Shown here piece after piece: positions 46,701 to 58,680 of a DNA stretch of 64,000 bases. The first letter of the stretch is position 1; the number at the start of each line of letters is the position of its first letter. A model generated the notes under the pieces. That model saw only the letters and a program-made list of their open reading frames with translations. It had not been told where the DNA came from and did no database searches. The position numbers and the translations under genes are program-made. This DNA is from Hygrocybe punicea (taxonomy: Eukaryota; Basidiomycota; Agaricomycetes; Agaricales; Hygrophoraceae), in the NCBI GenBank assembly GCA_963556145.1, contig OY744473.1, positions 2,108,001 to 2,172,000 of the forward strand, in the 5' to 3' direction.

Positions 46701-49446
46701 TTTATTAGCTGAAAAGGCAAAGTTTGAACACATTTCACAAGGATTGATGGATGTTGATCTTGGAGTGTTGAATAACATTGCTAGAAAAATGGAAAATGGT
46801 GAACATGTCACTCCAGAAACAGATGAAGAGAAGTTATGTTTCCAATTAATTAAAGACATTGATCATGTAGGAAGTCATGTAAAAGGATCACTCACAAGCA
46901 AGAAATATATGAGAAATGAAGTATGGTCTCTGATATCCTTTGTGGGTGCACCTTCCTGGTTCATCACATTTTCACCTGCAGATAACATGCACCCACTCTC
47001 CTTATATTATGCTGATACCAAAGAAACCTTTACACCAGAGCTTAGAGGGTATGATGAGCGGTACAGACTTATTGCAGAAAATCCAGTGGCTGGTGCTAGA
47101 TTCATTCACTTTATGGTAGAGCTATTTATCAAACATGTCCTGGGAGTTGGTTCAAAGCATTCTGGCTTTTATGGTGACACTAAGGCATACTATGGCACAG
47201 TGGAGCAACAAGGACGTCTCACACTTCACATGCACATGCTACTATGGCTCAAAGGATGTTTGTCACCTCAGGAAATCAGAGATAGAATAATAGATCCAAA
47301 TTCAGATTTCCAACAATGTTTTGTTCAGTATCTAGAAAGCGTACATATTGGTGAATTCATGACTGGAACAATGGATGAAGTCAAAGCTAAAGTCAACCAG
47401 AAATCTGCACAAGAAGACTACAAAGATCCCACTCAGACTCTGCCTGAAGCACCCCCACCCATGTGTACAATTCAGCATGATATGAACATTGACAACAATT
47501 GTAATAATTGCAAACAGGTCAATTCATGGTGGGACAGATTTTCAAACACTGTTGATCATTTGATTTTATGCTCCAATGTTCATAATTGTGGCAGAAATAG
47601 TTCTAACAATGAGAAAGTCCAGAGAAAAGACAGACCCAGTTGCATGAACAAACATGGTAAATGCAAAGCTAGATTTCCCAGACCTGTGTTTGAATCAACA
47701 CAAGTAGACCCAAAAACTGGTGCATTGAATATGAAAAAGGGTGAAGCATGGATCAATACATTGACACCACTTGTGACATTTCTACTTCGCTGCAATTCTG
47801 ATATTACAAGTCTTCTTTCTGGTACTGCAATCAAAGCTGTTGTAGCATATATTTCTGACTATATTACAAAACCTGGATTGAAAACATATAGCATATTTGA
47901 TACCATCAGAAGTGTGTTTGACAGGAACTCAGAAATACTTGGAGGATCCATGAAAAGAAAAGACAAAGCTAGAAAACTCATCACCCAGATCATAAATGCT
48001 TTGACTGCAAAACTTGAAATTGGTGGTCCAATGGCTTCAATGTATCTGCTTGGCAACCCTGATCATTATACCAGTCATAAATCCATACCTGTCTACTGGA
48101 AAAACTATGTGAGAGAAGTCCAGAAAGCTTGGAATCCAGCTGAAAATGATGGAATGCAAGTTGAATCTGAAAAGGTAGTACTGCACAATCAAAAGGGAAA
48201 ATTCATAGGACTATCTGCTGTGCATGACTACATTTACAGACCAACTCATTTTGAAGACATGAATTTATATGAATGGGTGCAGAGTGCAGAAAGAGTCAAG
48301 AGAAATCTTCAACCAGCTCATGATGAAATAAACAGTGATGATGAGTTAGATGTCTTGGAATCTGAGCCACAAACTGCAACTCATACAAAGACTTTGAAAT
48401 CTAATGTATCTACCAGTAATGACTTAAGCATAGAATTTGATGATCTTAACATCAAAGATAATGACACTTTCATAGAATGTGATTCAGAGGACAATGAGTC
48501 TGATAGCACTGAGCTGGTTCAAGAAGATACCAAGCGTTTTCTAGAAGATCACCCATTGTATGAAACACACTGCATAGAATTCAGTGAAAAGAAGCAGCAT
48601 GTTGTTCCAAACTTTGTTGGTGGTTCATTGCCCAGACGTGATAGAGGAGACAGAGAATACTATTGCATCACAATGCTCACTCTGTTCAAACCATGGAGAT
48701 CTGGTCATAACCTGAAAAGTGAACTGGAATCATGGGATGAAGCATTCACTGATCATGAATTCACTAATAGACAATTAGATGTCATGGACAACTTTAATCT
48801 GAGATATGAATGCCTTGATGCTAGAGATGACTATTCTGCTCAGCTTAGACAAGGAGCAGTGTTAGATGGTACTTGTCCTCAATTTATGACTTCAGACATG
48901 ATTTCACACTTGGATGATGACAACATTCAAAATGGTGGTGACTTTGGAAATGACAATTATGAGCAGGACAAAAACAATGCAGATTATGGCACTAACAAAT
49001 ATTCTGAACTTGGTCAACATGGTAGACTGATCAAAGCTCAAATGGATGCCACTGAAAACATTGTCAGAAATATTGGTTGGCTTGATCCATGTCCAGATGG
49101 TTCTATTACAGTAAATTCTGCTCCACTTGAAGTTGAAATGAATCAACCTGGTACTCAATGGAAACAACTTGTTCAAGAACAGAGACAAGAACTACTAGAT
49201 GAGCGCAATCAACATATTTCTGCAAACTCAAAGTCTACTTCACACAAAAAATATACTGATCCAAATGAAAATGATGTGATGATTGTGGACCAATCATACT
49301 TGATGCAAATATTCAGAGCTGAAAATGCACAGAGAGAACAGCTAATTGATGCTACAGTTAGAAAATTCAGCTTGAACACTGAGCAGAAAAGAGCCTTTAG
49401 GATTATTGCAAATCATGCTTCATCTCCCAGCACTGACCAGTTGAAA
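43774..49446 (+). pseudogene. E1 Rep-helicase, 5' part (1,891 codons)
   Basis: This is the first part of a very large Helitron protein. An N-terminal region of unknown role contains nine to ten 19-residue repeats (LAAVQKFHLENPEKHARQN type, 45,000-45,500). Next comes a Cys cluster (SGCAVCGRL, CKKCYKSL). The Rep domain carries the HUH motif (LTLHMHMLLWLKG, about 47,225) and the tyrosine motif (VAYISDYITKPGL, about 47,850), which nick and join single-stranded DNA during rolling-circle transposition. The frame runs without a stop to 49,446. There, within the codons before Walker A (STDQLK), element R is inserted; the reading resumes in frame at 59,551 with MNIAGMAGTGKSQVI. Confidence 0.9.
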
Positions 49447-50769
49447 ACTTGTTTAGTGGGCTAGTGCTGCGCATGGCATGAACGAGTTCTTTTTTCCCCC
49501 TCCTCACTTTCATCATAGCAACCTCTCACCATAGCAACATAAAAATAAAAGAAAAAACCTGCATAGCATGTCTCAACTTCCTCTCCCACTGTCATGTCTT
49601 CTTTGCTTCATCATTATGCAATACTCTCAGCCAAAAAAGAGAGCAACACAATACATCAACTTTCAAATACAACTGTCTTTAAACAGTATGATAACAATTG
49701 ACTTACATTTGCTAAACTCTACTTCTCCATAACTTTGCTGCACAACAGATGATAACATGAAGACAGCTGTACTTGAGTGGACCAATGTTGCATATGGCAT
49801 GAACAAAGTCTTGTTTCTATTATTGAATTTTGATTTGTATGATTATTACAAACATCAATAAGTGATTTTGCTTGAAATATATAATTAGTATATAATATAT
49901 ACAGCGATATCACATTGAATTATATGTTTTAAGTAAAAATATCATTATATCATCTGAGTTACACTAATTTCTGCTTATATGGCTGATATTTCTATATATA
50001 GTAACAGTGGTCACATGTGACTATGACTCCTGTGATTACCTTGAAATTTAGGATATATGGTGTAAAATTGCCTTATATGGTTAGACTGGTCACATGTGAC
50101 TATCACCATTGCGATCAGCAAAAAATTTGCTTTATAATATCAGAAATTGCCTTATATGGTTAGAGTGGTCACATGTGACTGTCACATCTGACCCGAAATG
50201 ATAATATTAGGCAGCAGTTCAATTTTCAGCTGAATCTGATAAGAATTAAGGCCAGGATAAATATTTTGAATATAATTGTATTTGTGTAATGAATATGATG
50301 AGCAGTATGTGATTTAGCATATATTATGCAAAATTACCATATATAGTTAGACTGGTCACATGTGACTGTTACCATTGCGATCAGCAAAAATTTGGTATAT
50401 AATATCAAAAAGTACCTTATATGGTTAGATTGGTCACATGTGACTGTCACACCTTGCCCGAAATGTTTATATTAGTCAGCAGTTCAATTTTCAGCTAATT
50501 CCGATGAGAACTGAAGGGTGTATGAATATTTTGAATATAATTGGGAGGTAATTTGTCTTGTGTAAGACATCCCATATTTGGATGCTTATGTAAGCCACTC
50601 CAAACATGGCCCAGATTTTATGTTACATTCCAACATAAGAAGTAGAATCATATCTCTTGCCCAAAAAAAATTTCTCTATAGGCGATGCAAAAACATTAAT
50701 GAATTAATTAATTAATTACGAACCTTCACTGAACCAGGTCTGATAAAGAACGAGTCTTTTAATAAATTA
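49447..50769 (-). mobile_element. Small Helitron2 copy Q, main part
   Basis: 3' terminus at 49,447 with the inverted ACGAGTTCTTTT 35 nt inside. Non-coding interior with five perfect GTCACATGTGAC sites (50,010-50,444), a TTAATTAA run (50,700-50,717) and half of the 5' hairpin. The other half (55,038-55,050) is separated by the Tc1 element. Q interrupts the Rep reading frame of R after codon 854, between T and T. The 5' terminal bases beyond the Tc1 element show two transition-type changes relative to the other copies. Confidence 0.8.
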
Positions 50770-50895
50770 CAGCTGTTTTCATCGAGGTGTGGAAACTCCA
50801 AAATTTGGAGGTGGCTGTGCATTTCCAAATATGTAGTCTGCCGAGATTCCGTGTACAATTTTGTAGCGCCGACTAAGTACTCTAAACGCTTGACA
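50770..50895 (+). repeat. Tc1 left terminal inverted repeat
   Basis: About 126 bp, nearly identical to the reverse complement of 54,912-55,037 (the one clear difference is near its inner end). The transposase ATG (50,895) sits at its inner boundary, so the TIR must hold the promoter and 5' leader. Confidence 0.9.
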
Positions 50896-53105
50896 TGGGC
50901 AGGCTTATTCCCACTGCACTCAAGGACCGTGTTCCCATATTGTACCACCAGAACATGTCTATCAAGGGGATCTGCAAGGTACTTGGTATTAGGAAATCTT
51001 CAGTATACCACGCCCTCCAGTATCATCGGAAATACGGCGTCACTTCCAATCCCTGTAAAGTACAGCGCAGGCGCAAACTCACCACATCTGATATCATTTT
51101 CATTATCTCCCTTCTTGAAAACTCCCCAACACTGTTTCTTGATGAAATCCAGGACCAATTGTACCATCACCGAAAGATCGCTGTCTCCGTATCCACGCTT
51201 ACTCGCACATTGCGCCGGATCGATTACACCAACAAGCAAGTGTCCCGTGAAGCCATCGAAAGGGATCAGCTCCGACGAGCTGCCTATATGAACCACATTG
51301 GCCAGATCATCACCAACCCTGACATGCTGATGTTTACGGATGAATCTTCTGTGGATAGGCGGACCATGACACGCAGGAAGGGCTGGGCGAAGGCTGGGAG
51401 TCGTTACGAGTTCTTTTAATTTATTAAAAGACTCGTTCTTTATCAGACCTGGTTCAGTGAAGGTTCGTAATTAATTAATTAATTAATTAATTCATTAATG
51501 TTTTTGCATCGCCTATAGAGAAATTTTTTTTGGGCAAGAGATATGATTCTACTTCTTATGCTGGAATGTAACATAAAATCTGGGCTATGTTTGGAGTGGC
51601 TTACATAAGCATCCAAATATGGGATGTCTCACACAAGACAAATTACCTTCCAATTATATTCAAAATATTCATACTACCTTCAGTTCTCATTGGAATTAGC
51701 TGAAAATTGAACTGCTGACTAATATAAACATTTCAGGCAAGGTGTGACAGTCACATGTGACCAGTCTAACCATATAAGGTAATTTTTGATATTGTATACC
51801 AAATTTTTTGCTGATCGCAATGGTAACAGTCACATGTGACTAGTCTAACCATATAAGGCAATTTTACACCATATATACTAAATTTTGAGGTGATCACAGG
51901 AGTCATAGTCACATGTGACCACCATTACTATATATAGATATATCAGCCATATAAGCCGAAATTAGTATAACTCAGATGATATAATGATATTTTTACTTGA
52001 AACATATAATTCAATGTGATATCGCTGTATGTATTATATGCTAATTATAGATTTCAAGCAAAATCACTTATCGATGTTTGTGATAATCATACAAATAAAA
52101 ATCCAGTGACAGAAATGAGACTTTGTTCATGCCATATGCAACATTGGCCCACTCAAGCATAGCTGTCTTCATATTATCATCTGTTGTGCAGCAAGGTTAT
52201 AGAGGAGTATGGTTAAGCAAATGTAAGTCAATTGTTATTATGCTGTTTAGAGGCAGTTGTATTTGACAGTTGACCTGTTGCTCTCTCTTTTGGCTAAGAA
52301 TATTGCATAATGATGAAGCAAAGAAGACATGACAGTAGGAGAGAAGATCAATGAACACTCAAGACACACCATGTAGTTTTATTTTTTCTACTTTTTATGT
52401 TGCTATGGTGAGAGGTGGGCTTATCAATATACAACATATACTATATGTCTTATACCACATGTAACATGCTTTATGCAATTTAATGTTATTGTTTAACTCA
52501 TCATGAAAGTGAGGAGGGGAAAAAAAGAACTCGTTCATGCCATGCGCAGCACTGGCCCACTAAACAAGTTGTGTACAGCGCCAATATTTCATCCGAGGTC
52601 AGAGGTATAGCGTACTCCCTGTCCTGACGCTTGATGGTATCATTGCATACGATATCGTGGAAGGATCCGTTACATCGGCAAGGTTTTTGCAGTTTTTGAC
52701 AGAATTTATTGTAAGTTTCAATCTAATGTGTCTTCACGTCACTAAATTCATACTAGATACCACTCACAAACCCTTATCCTGGCCCTCGAAGTGTGCTCGT
52801 CCTCGACAATTGTAACACTCACCATGCAGAAGAAGTCCGTGAACTTGTTGAAGATCACGCGTGTAAGCTCACTCTGCTTGTGGAATGCTGCCGGAACTAA
52901 TGAGGAATATATTGCAGTATGTAAACTTGTTTTTCTACCGCCATACTCTCCCGACTTCAATCCCATCGAGCACGCATTTTCTTCGATGAAGGCTTTCTTG
53001 CGTCGCAGCCGTTCTGAATCTACTGTGTATGATATTATGATGGCCTGTAATAGTATTACTCCATCCAAGGCAGCAGGTTGGTTTCAGAACAGTGGTTATA
53101 TCTAG
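50895..53105 (+). pseudogene. Tc1/mariner DDE transposase, split by S
   Basis: Exons 50,895-51,404, 52,570-52,710, 52,757-52,862 and 52,918-53,105 give 314 residues once S (51,405-52,569) is removed; the frame is kept exactly (CGT|TGT, R-C). An N-terminal helix-turn-helix (MSIKGICKVLGIRKSSVYHA) is followed by a second one (LTTSDIIFIISLL). The DDE_3 catalytic core follows: MFTDESSVDRRTMTRRKGW, LVLDNCNTHHAEEV and PPYSPDFNPIEHAF. Two GT-AG introns (52,711-52,756 and 52,863-52,917). No stop or frame change is seen apart from S, so it was probably active shortly before S arrived. Confidence 0.9.
51405..52569 (+). mobile_element. Small non-autonomous Helitron2 copy S
   Basis: Complete ends: 5' hairpin at 51,406-51,436 and 3' end CACTAAACAAGT at 52,569, with AAAAGAACTCGT 35 nt before the terminus. 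Three perfect GTCACATGTGAC sites (51,750, 51,829, 51,908). No ORF. Inserted T|T within the transposase codons for Arg-Cys, no target duplication. It resembles Q closely and is the youngest insertion in the nest. Confidence 0.9.
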
Positions 53106-53264
53106 TCTTCTCCATTTTGTACACATCATCTGAATCTATGCGCTGCAATTATTTCTCAACATGTTGGGCATCGGGTTAGGCAAAAAACGGCAACAGTATA
53201 TTGTGAGGCATTGAAACAACTACGCTACTAACTACGTATCATGGTATATATTTTTGAAAACAGA

Positions 53265-54889
53265 CTAGCGGAATGGGTCATCATCCTCGGCTTCAGCACT
53301 TGGGTAGGGAGCAACATAGCCTGGTGGCACCGGAAACCAGTCCTGACGCCCCTCGCAGAAATACCAGACAACACAATCCTGCATCGACCCTTTGTCTCCT
53401 CGTTTCATGTGTGGGCCATAGAACCGTTTACATCCCCCATCATTCCAACGCTGTTCATATTTGACAGGATCGCTCTCCGTGCTTTGGGCTAAGTTTGACA
53501 AATCCAATCCGTCAAGATTAGTCGAGCCTTGGCCGGGATTGTGTCACTTCGCCGGGTTTGGATCACTCCAAGAGACCGTAACCTTGTCTTTCCCTGTAGA
53601 TTTCTCCTGCTCCCGCTGACGCTTCGCCATGTGATTCCACCAATCAGTGCTGCCTCGTTTTAGCCGGAGTGCATCGCCTGGGGCTATACCCACATCTGAT
53701 GCTGTGAGATCCGTGAGTGCGACGTCGGAGAGTATGTCGGGCCCATAGCGTTTGAGCTGCAACGGTATTGCGTAGTTCATAGCACCCTCAACACCTAACC
53801 GCTCCTCTGCATAGCTAAGATAACGGCGGATGTCAGAGGGACTATGCGTTAGCGGTGGGGATAATCGTCGAGGCAAATTGAGTGGGGTTTTGGTTGGAGT
53901 CGGTGCAGCTGAAACAACACTGTCTGGTCGTATGACCTGAGTAAATGAAGAGATGATTTGTGCGATGGCTGTAAGATCGGAGACCGGTGCAGCAGAGCTT
54001 TCTGTGCGGGTGTCTGGAATGGCTGAGTTATTGACAAGTCGATTGCGAGGAGGGTCACGGAATGCCAAATCAAATGCCTGCATCGAGGGTGGGTCAAAGA
54101 GAGTAGCTTTGGCCTCATGCTAAATAAAAGTGTGAGATGATGGGTGATGAACAAAACAAGAAGCCTCACAATTGCCATTGCCCACTCTCGCATCATGAAC
54201 GGTGTGAGCCGCAGCTTGTAACCATTCGCGCATACATATGAGTAGCAATTTTCACGGTCATTGACATACTTTTGCTCAAGTAAGACCCGAATGCGAGCAA
54301 GATTTCGTTCCAGTTCCGAGAGTTCTCCAGTAGGTGCCAACATGTCGCCATCGTTTTCATTTTCATTTTCAGAACCATTTTCTTCCTGTAGGATAATTAG
54401 TAGGTGTATATTCATCATCAGTTACCGTTTTTTGATATCATCCATGTCAAAAGTAACGTGTACCTTCTTCCACTGGTTGTTGTCAAGTTTTTGAACCATC
54501 TCACAGTATTCTTTCTCACAATCGATGTCCAGTGCATCCGATTTCCTGTATTTATAGTGAGCGCATGAACAAAAAAAATCTAAAGAGAAAATTACATACG
54601 CTCGCCCAGGATAGTGAAACTTGAATGGAAATCGTTGGGTAGCACTGATCTTGTACTTAGATTCCCCGTAACGCTTCAGGAGTGCATTTAGAAAGCCGAG
54701 GTAGTTTGTTGGAGTGCAGCTGAAATGAAGGTCTTTGCCTCGCGCCTCTTTCTTTGCCCCCTTAGGTCCCTGTTTTCCCTTGGTTGGTATATGGTATATG
54801 AGTTGTGGGCAAAACTCCTGAGCGCTCGGTTGGGCTGGCATTGCAGCATCATCGTCTTCACCACTTGTGCTTTGGTCATCGCCCATCAC
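53265..54889 (-). pseudogene. Second gene of the Tc1 element, SAM-domain-like protein
   Basis: Exons 54,889-54,600, 54,545-54,464, 54,385-54,170 and 54,119-53,265 give 480 codons with GT-AG introns. An in-frame TGA at 53,546-53,544 (about codon 387) sits where the reading otherwise continues without change of frame to a TAG at 53,265; a CGA-to-TGA transition would explain it. The N-terminal third has an unfamiliar globular block (DLHFSCTPTNYLGFLNALLK). The middle is acidic, then a coil (GELSELERNLARIRVLLEQK). A SAM-like domain follows (IRRYLSYAEERLGV, LTDLTASDVGIAPGDALRLK), and beyond the stop a Trp/Gly-rich tail (CVVWYFCEGRQDWFPVPPGY). Function unknown; its place between the TIRs suggests a role in the element's life cycle. 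It could be captured host DNA. Confidence 0.75.
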
Positions 54890-54911
54890 AGTTCAGCAGA
54901 CAAAGAGTACT

Positions 54912-55037
54912 TGTCGAGCGTTTAGAGTACTTAGTCGGCGCTACAAAATTGTACACGGAATCTCGGCAGACTACATATTTGGAAATGCACAGCCACCTCC
55001 AAATTTTGGAGTTTCCACACCTCGATGAAAACAGCTG
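54912..55037 (-). repeat. Tc1 right terminal inverted repeat
   Basis: Partner of 50,770-50,895. The second gene starts 23 bp inside it (54,889). The element ends CAGCTG at 55,037, followed by TA. Confidence 0.9.
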
Positions 55038-55050
55038 TAAAAAAACTTGT

Positions 55051-57612
55051 AACAAAGAATTGTCTGTACTCTACCACAACTGGTATGTCATTCTCAGGAT
55101 ATTGCTTCAAGTTTTCTTCTGAAATCTCCAAGTCAAAATAGTCACTGTGGTTCAGTTTCAACCAGTTCAAAGCAGTGGCAACTTTGTTTCTCCTAACAAG
55201 CAATGGTGTTCTCTCAAAATCAGACTTGGTAGGCTTACATGGTCCTGTATAAATGAATGCAAGTACTTGATCCAACTCATCAACAGGTGGAGGTAAAATG
55301 TCATAAATCTTTGGAGTTGGATTGGCAAATGTAATGGCATTGGCTCTCATCTTATGCATTCCTGAAGAAACCCGGACAATGCATCTATTGTGTCTCACTC
55401 TAGCAATTAACAGGTGCTCTGCATAAGACAAGTTACTCAATTCATTAGGAATTTGTCCAAGCCATAAACCATTTGCCAGAGACATAGCTGGGCATTTTCC
55501 CTTGACCAAAGACTTGTAACACTTCTTGCAAATGCCATGGAGATCTTCAATTATTATAGGGCTGTCTGAAGATTCAATTGGATCATTTACTGAGAAGCGC
55601 TCTTTTTGAGTTATACCAGCTTGTTTCAAACAACTCAAATTCAAGTCTGTGTAGCTTTGTAATTGAGAGACTGGAGTCAATCTTCCACAGACAGCACAAC
55701 CAGATTCACAAAATTTGTTGGGAGAGGTATCACTACAAAATCCTGAAATTATAGTGTGTTGCAATGTTGCTGAAGGTAGTTCTGGAGGAAATTGGATATT
55801 GTCTCTGTATGTCTGAACAGCAACCTGATTTGTTTGTGCATGCTGCTCAGGGTGATTCATGGTATGTCTTTTAACTGCCTTTAATGTTTGTTGCAGATGC
55901 TTGTCATGATGATCAACTTTGAATTTTGTAACAGCTGCAAGGTTTTGTGTTGCATGCTTCTCAGGATTTTCCAGATGAAATTTCTGGACAGCTGCTAGGT
56001 TTTGTGCTGCATGCTTCTCAGGATTTTCCAGATGAAATTTCTGGACAGCTGCTAGGTTTTGTGCTGCATGCTGCTCAGGATTTTCCAGATGAAATTTCTG
56101 GACAGCTACTTGGTTGTGTTTCGAATGCTTGGCAGGATTGTCACTCTGAAATTTCTTAACAGCTGCTAGGTTTTGTTTTGCATGCTTGGCTGGATTTTCA
56201 CTGTGAAATTTCTGTACAGCTGCTAAATTATTTTTGGCATGTTTGTCAGGATTTTCACTCTGAAATTTATGTACAGCTGCAAGATTTTGTTTTGCATGTT
56301 TGTCAGGATTTTCACTCTGAAATTTCTGTACAGCTGCAAGATTTTGTTGTGCATATTTGTTGGGATTTTGTCCTTTGAACTTATTTACTGCTCTGATGTT
56401 CAAAGTTTTCTTGTGAATTGCAATTGCTTCATGGTCAATAAATTCAAAGACAGATACAAATTCAGGGCAGTTGGAGCACACATGAGTCTGAATTGCAGCT
56501 TGAATTGATGCATGATTCATTTTTGAGTGTACAAGAATGCTATGACTAGCTGCAATCACTTTCAAGTTTGGAATGGTCAACTTTGGAATCAACAATTCAA
56601 ATGGGTGATTTACAATTACAAGTGACTTTTCAGATGATGATTCCATTGAGAGTGCTTCATCTTTTGGCAGGTAAGAATGGAATTTACATTTAGATGCATC
56701 CATACTAGCATTGTCATTGGTTGAAGCAGGCATTAGTTCATGGAGTGAGAATACATTTGCTTTGCCTCCACCAATGCATTTAATATGAATGTTGGCATTG
56801 AAGGATATATTTTCAGACTTGAAAATGTCATATAATTTCGAAGTTTTATTGCAAATATATTGAGCAGATACTTGAAAAGCTAGGTAATGATACAGAACCA
56901 AGAAAAACAGCAGAATGGCTCCATTGGCTAATATAGGTCGTTTTGTAACATATTGCAAGTAAGCTCTGAAGTCATGTTTTCTGAACAGATTCTGTTGAAG
57001 TTTCAACTTAATATACATGCACTTATTAGCAATGCTGGTTGCACAATGATACTCAGAAAGTAAAACACACATGTTCAAGAAGACTCTGGCATATAGTTCA
57101 AATAGAAAAGAGGTATGAGCTGATTGACAACTAGAAAGAACAAATTCAGTGCTGTTGTGGATATTTGTGATTTTTTCAGGGTTTGGTGATATGGAGGAAG
57201 AAGTGGACTGGAGACCAATATGATGAAATGGGATTAAACTTGGTAAATAAGGGTGATTTTCATACTTTGGCAAATTGTCTTTATAAAAATTCAAAGTAAC
57301 TGGGCATAGAATGACATTGTGTATGACAGAGACAGTTGGTGTGACAGGGACATTTTGTATGACATTTGCAGGAGGCACAAGGCCAATCCCAGTGACAGCA
57401 CATTGTGTCCAAGACATTGCAATGATAAAAATCATAAGACATTGTGACATGGATGACATTTTTAACATTTTTGTGAACAGGTTTATAGTTTTTATGACAA
57501 TAGAAGCTGGATAACAATATTTGTATGTCAAATATATCTGAAGAAGATGATTAAACAACCTACTAATACAAATTCCAGCAAAAGAAGTAGTAAAAATCGA
57601 AAAAATCCACAA
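55051..57612 (-). pseudogene. Rep N-terminal fragment of element R (854 codons)
   Basis: Closely related to the N-terminal part of the E1 protein. It has the same hydrophobic start, ten to eleven 19-residue repeats (56,395-55,860; about one more than E1), the Cys cluster (SGCAVCGRL, CKKCYKSL) and NDIPVVVEYRQ. The frame is uninterrupted, then ends exactly where copy Q begins (T|T site). It lacks the HUH, tyrosine, helicase and peptidase parts, so it cannot have been autonomous as it stands. Confidence 0.88.
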
Positions 57613-57734
57613 AAGTTTGCATTTAAAGACTATATATGAATATAATATGTAAACATTTGATCATAGATGGTAAGAGATTCATACCTGAGCCAGAAAAGAT
57701 CCGCTGTAAACCTGTAGATGAAGAAATGAGCTTA

Positions 57735-58680
57735 TACAATCTAAAAAGGTGAAAAAATGCGAAATTTCCACATACTTTGAATGTTGACAGGGAGATTGGC
57801 TATCAAATGATAGATTATGTCAACCAATAATAAGTTACACCAATAAAAGACATTACCAGTGGTCCAAGATACAGAACAGAGCCAGAGAAAAGAAAAAGCA
57901 TGAAAATCTGAAGTATTTTCGACTTTTTTGTCTATAAAAGGAAATATTGAGTCAGCATTGGACCCTGAATGGTGCAGGGACATCACCTGATCCAGATCGC
58001 TTTTTTTCGGAGTCTGAATATGGAAAACTGAGCTTAAACAAGCAAAAAAGGTGAAAAAACATGAAATTTGTACATACTTTGGAAATTGACAGGGAGATGA
58101 CCTGTAAAATGATAGATTATGTTGATAAACAATAAGAGTTACAAATTGAAGACATTACCTGTGGTCCAGGAAAGAAAATAGAGCCATATAGAAGAAAAAG
58201 CATGAAAATCAGAAGAATTTTCAACTTTTATGTCTGAAAAAGGAAAGATTATGTCAGCATTGGACCCTGAATTGTCCAGGAACATCACCTGATCCAGATC
58301 GCTGTTTTTCGGAGTCTGAATATGCAAAACTGAGCTTAAACAAGCAAAAAAGGTGAAAAAATGTGAAATTTACACATACTTTGAAATTTGACAGGGAGAT
58401 AGGCTATAAAATGATAGATTATGTCAACAAACAACAAGATATACAAATTGAAGACATTACCAGTGGTCCAGGAAAGAAAACAGAGCCACAGGAAATCAAA
58501 AGCACAAAAATCCGAAGAATTTTGCACTTTTATGTCTAAAAAAGGAAAGATTATGTCAGCATTTGACCCTGAATGGTCCGGGCACATCACCTGATCCAGA
58601 AAACATTTTTTCGGAGTCTGAATATGAAAAACTAAGCTTAAACAAGCCAAAAAGGTCAAAAAACTCGGACTTTACGCACC
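57735..58680 (-). repeat. Tandem leader repeats of R
   Basis: Reversed counterpart of 42,776-43,660, with about three copies starting TTCGGAGTCTGAATATG (plus strand). Confirms that R carries the same 5' organisation as E1. Confidence 0.85.

Larger units (their letters stand above)
50770..55037 (+). mobile_element. Tc1/mariner element with two convergent genes
   Basis: Terminal inverted repeats of about 126 bp begin CAGCTGTTTTCATCGAGG (50,770-50,895 and 54,912-55,037). The TA target duplication is at 50,768-50,769 and 55,038-55,039. It contains an IS630/Tc1-type DDE transposase gene on the plus strand and a second multi-exon gene on the minus strand; both start codons lie at or close to the inner edges of the TIRs. 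A 1,165-bp Helitron2 copy (S) is inserted in the transposase gene; without it the element is 3,103 bp. CpG content is normal, unlike the host E1/R. Confidence 0.92.

Noticed and set aside
49719..49913. Small ORFs inside Q and S
   Set aside because: AT-rich non-coding DNA of non-autonomous elements; not conserved between the copies.
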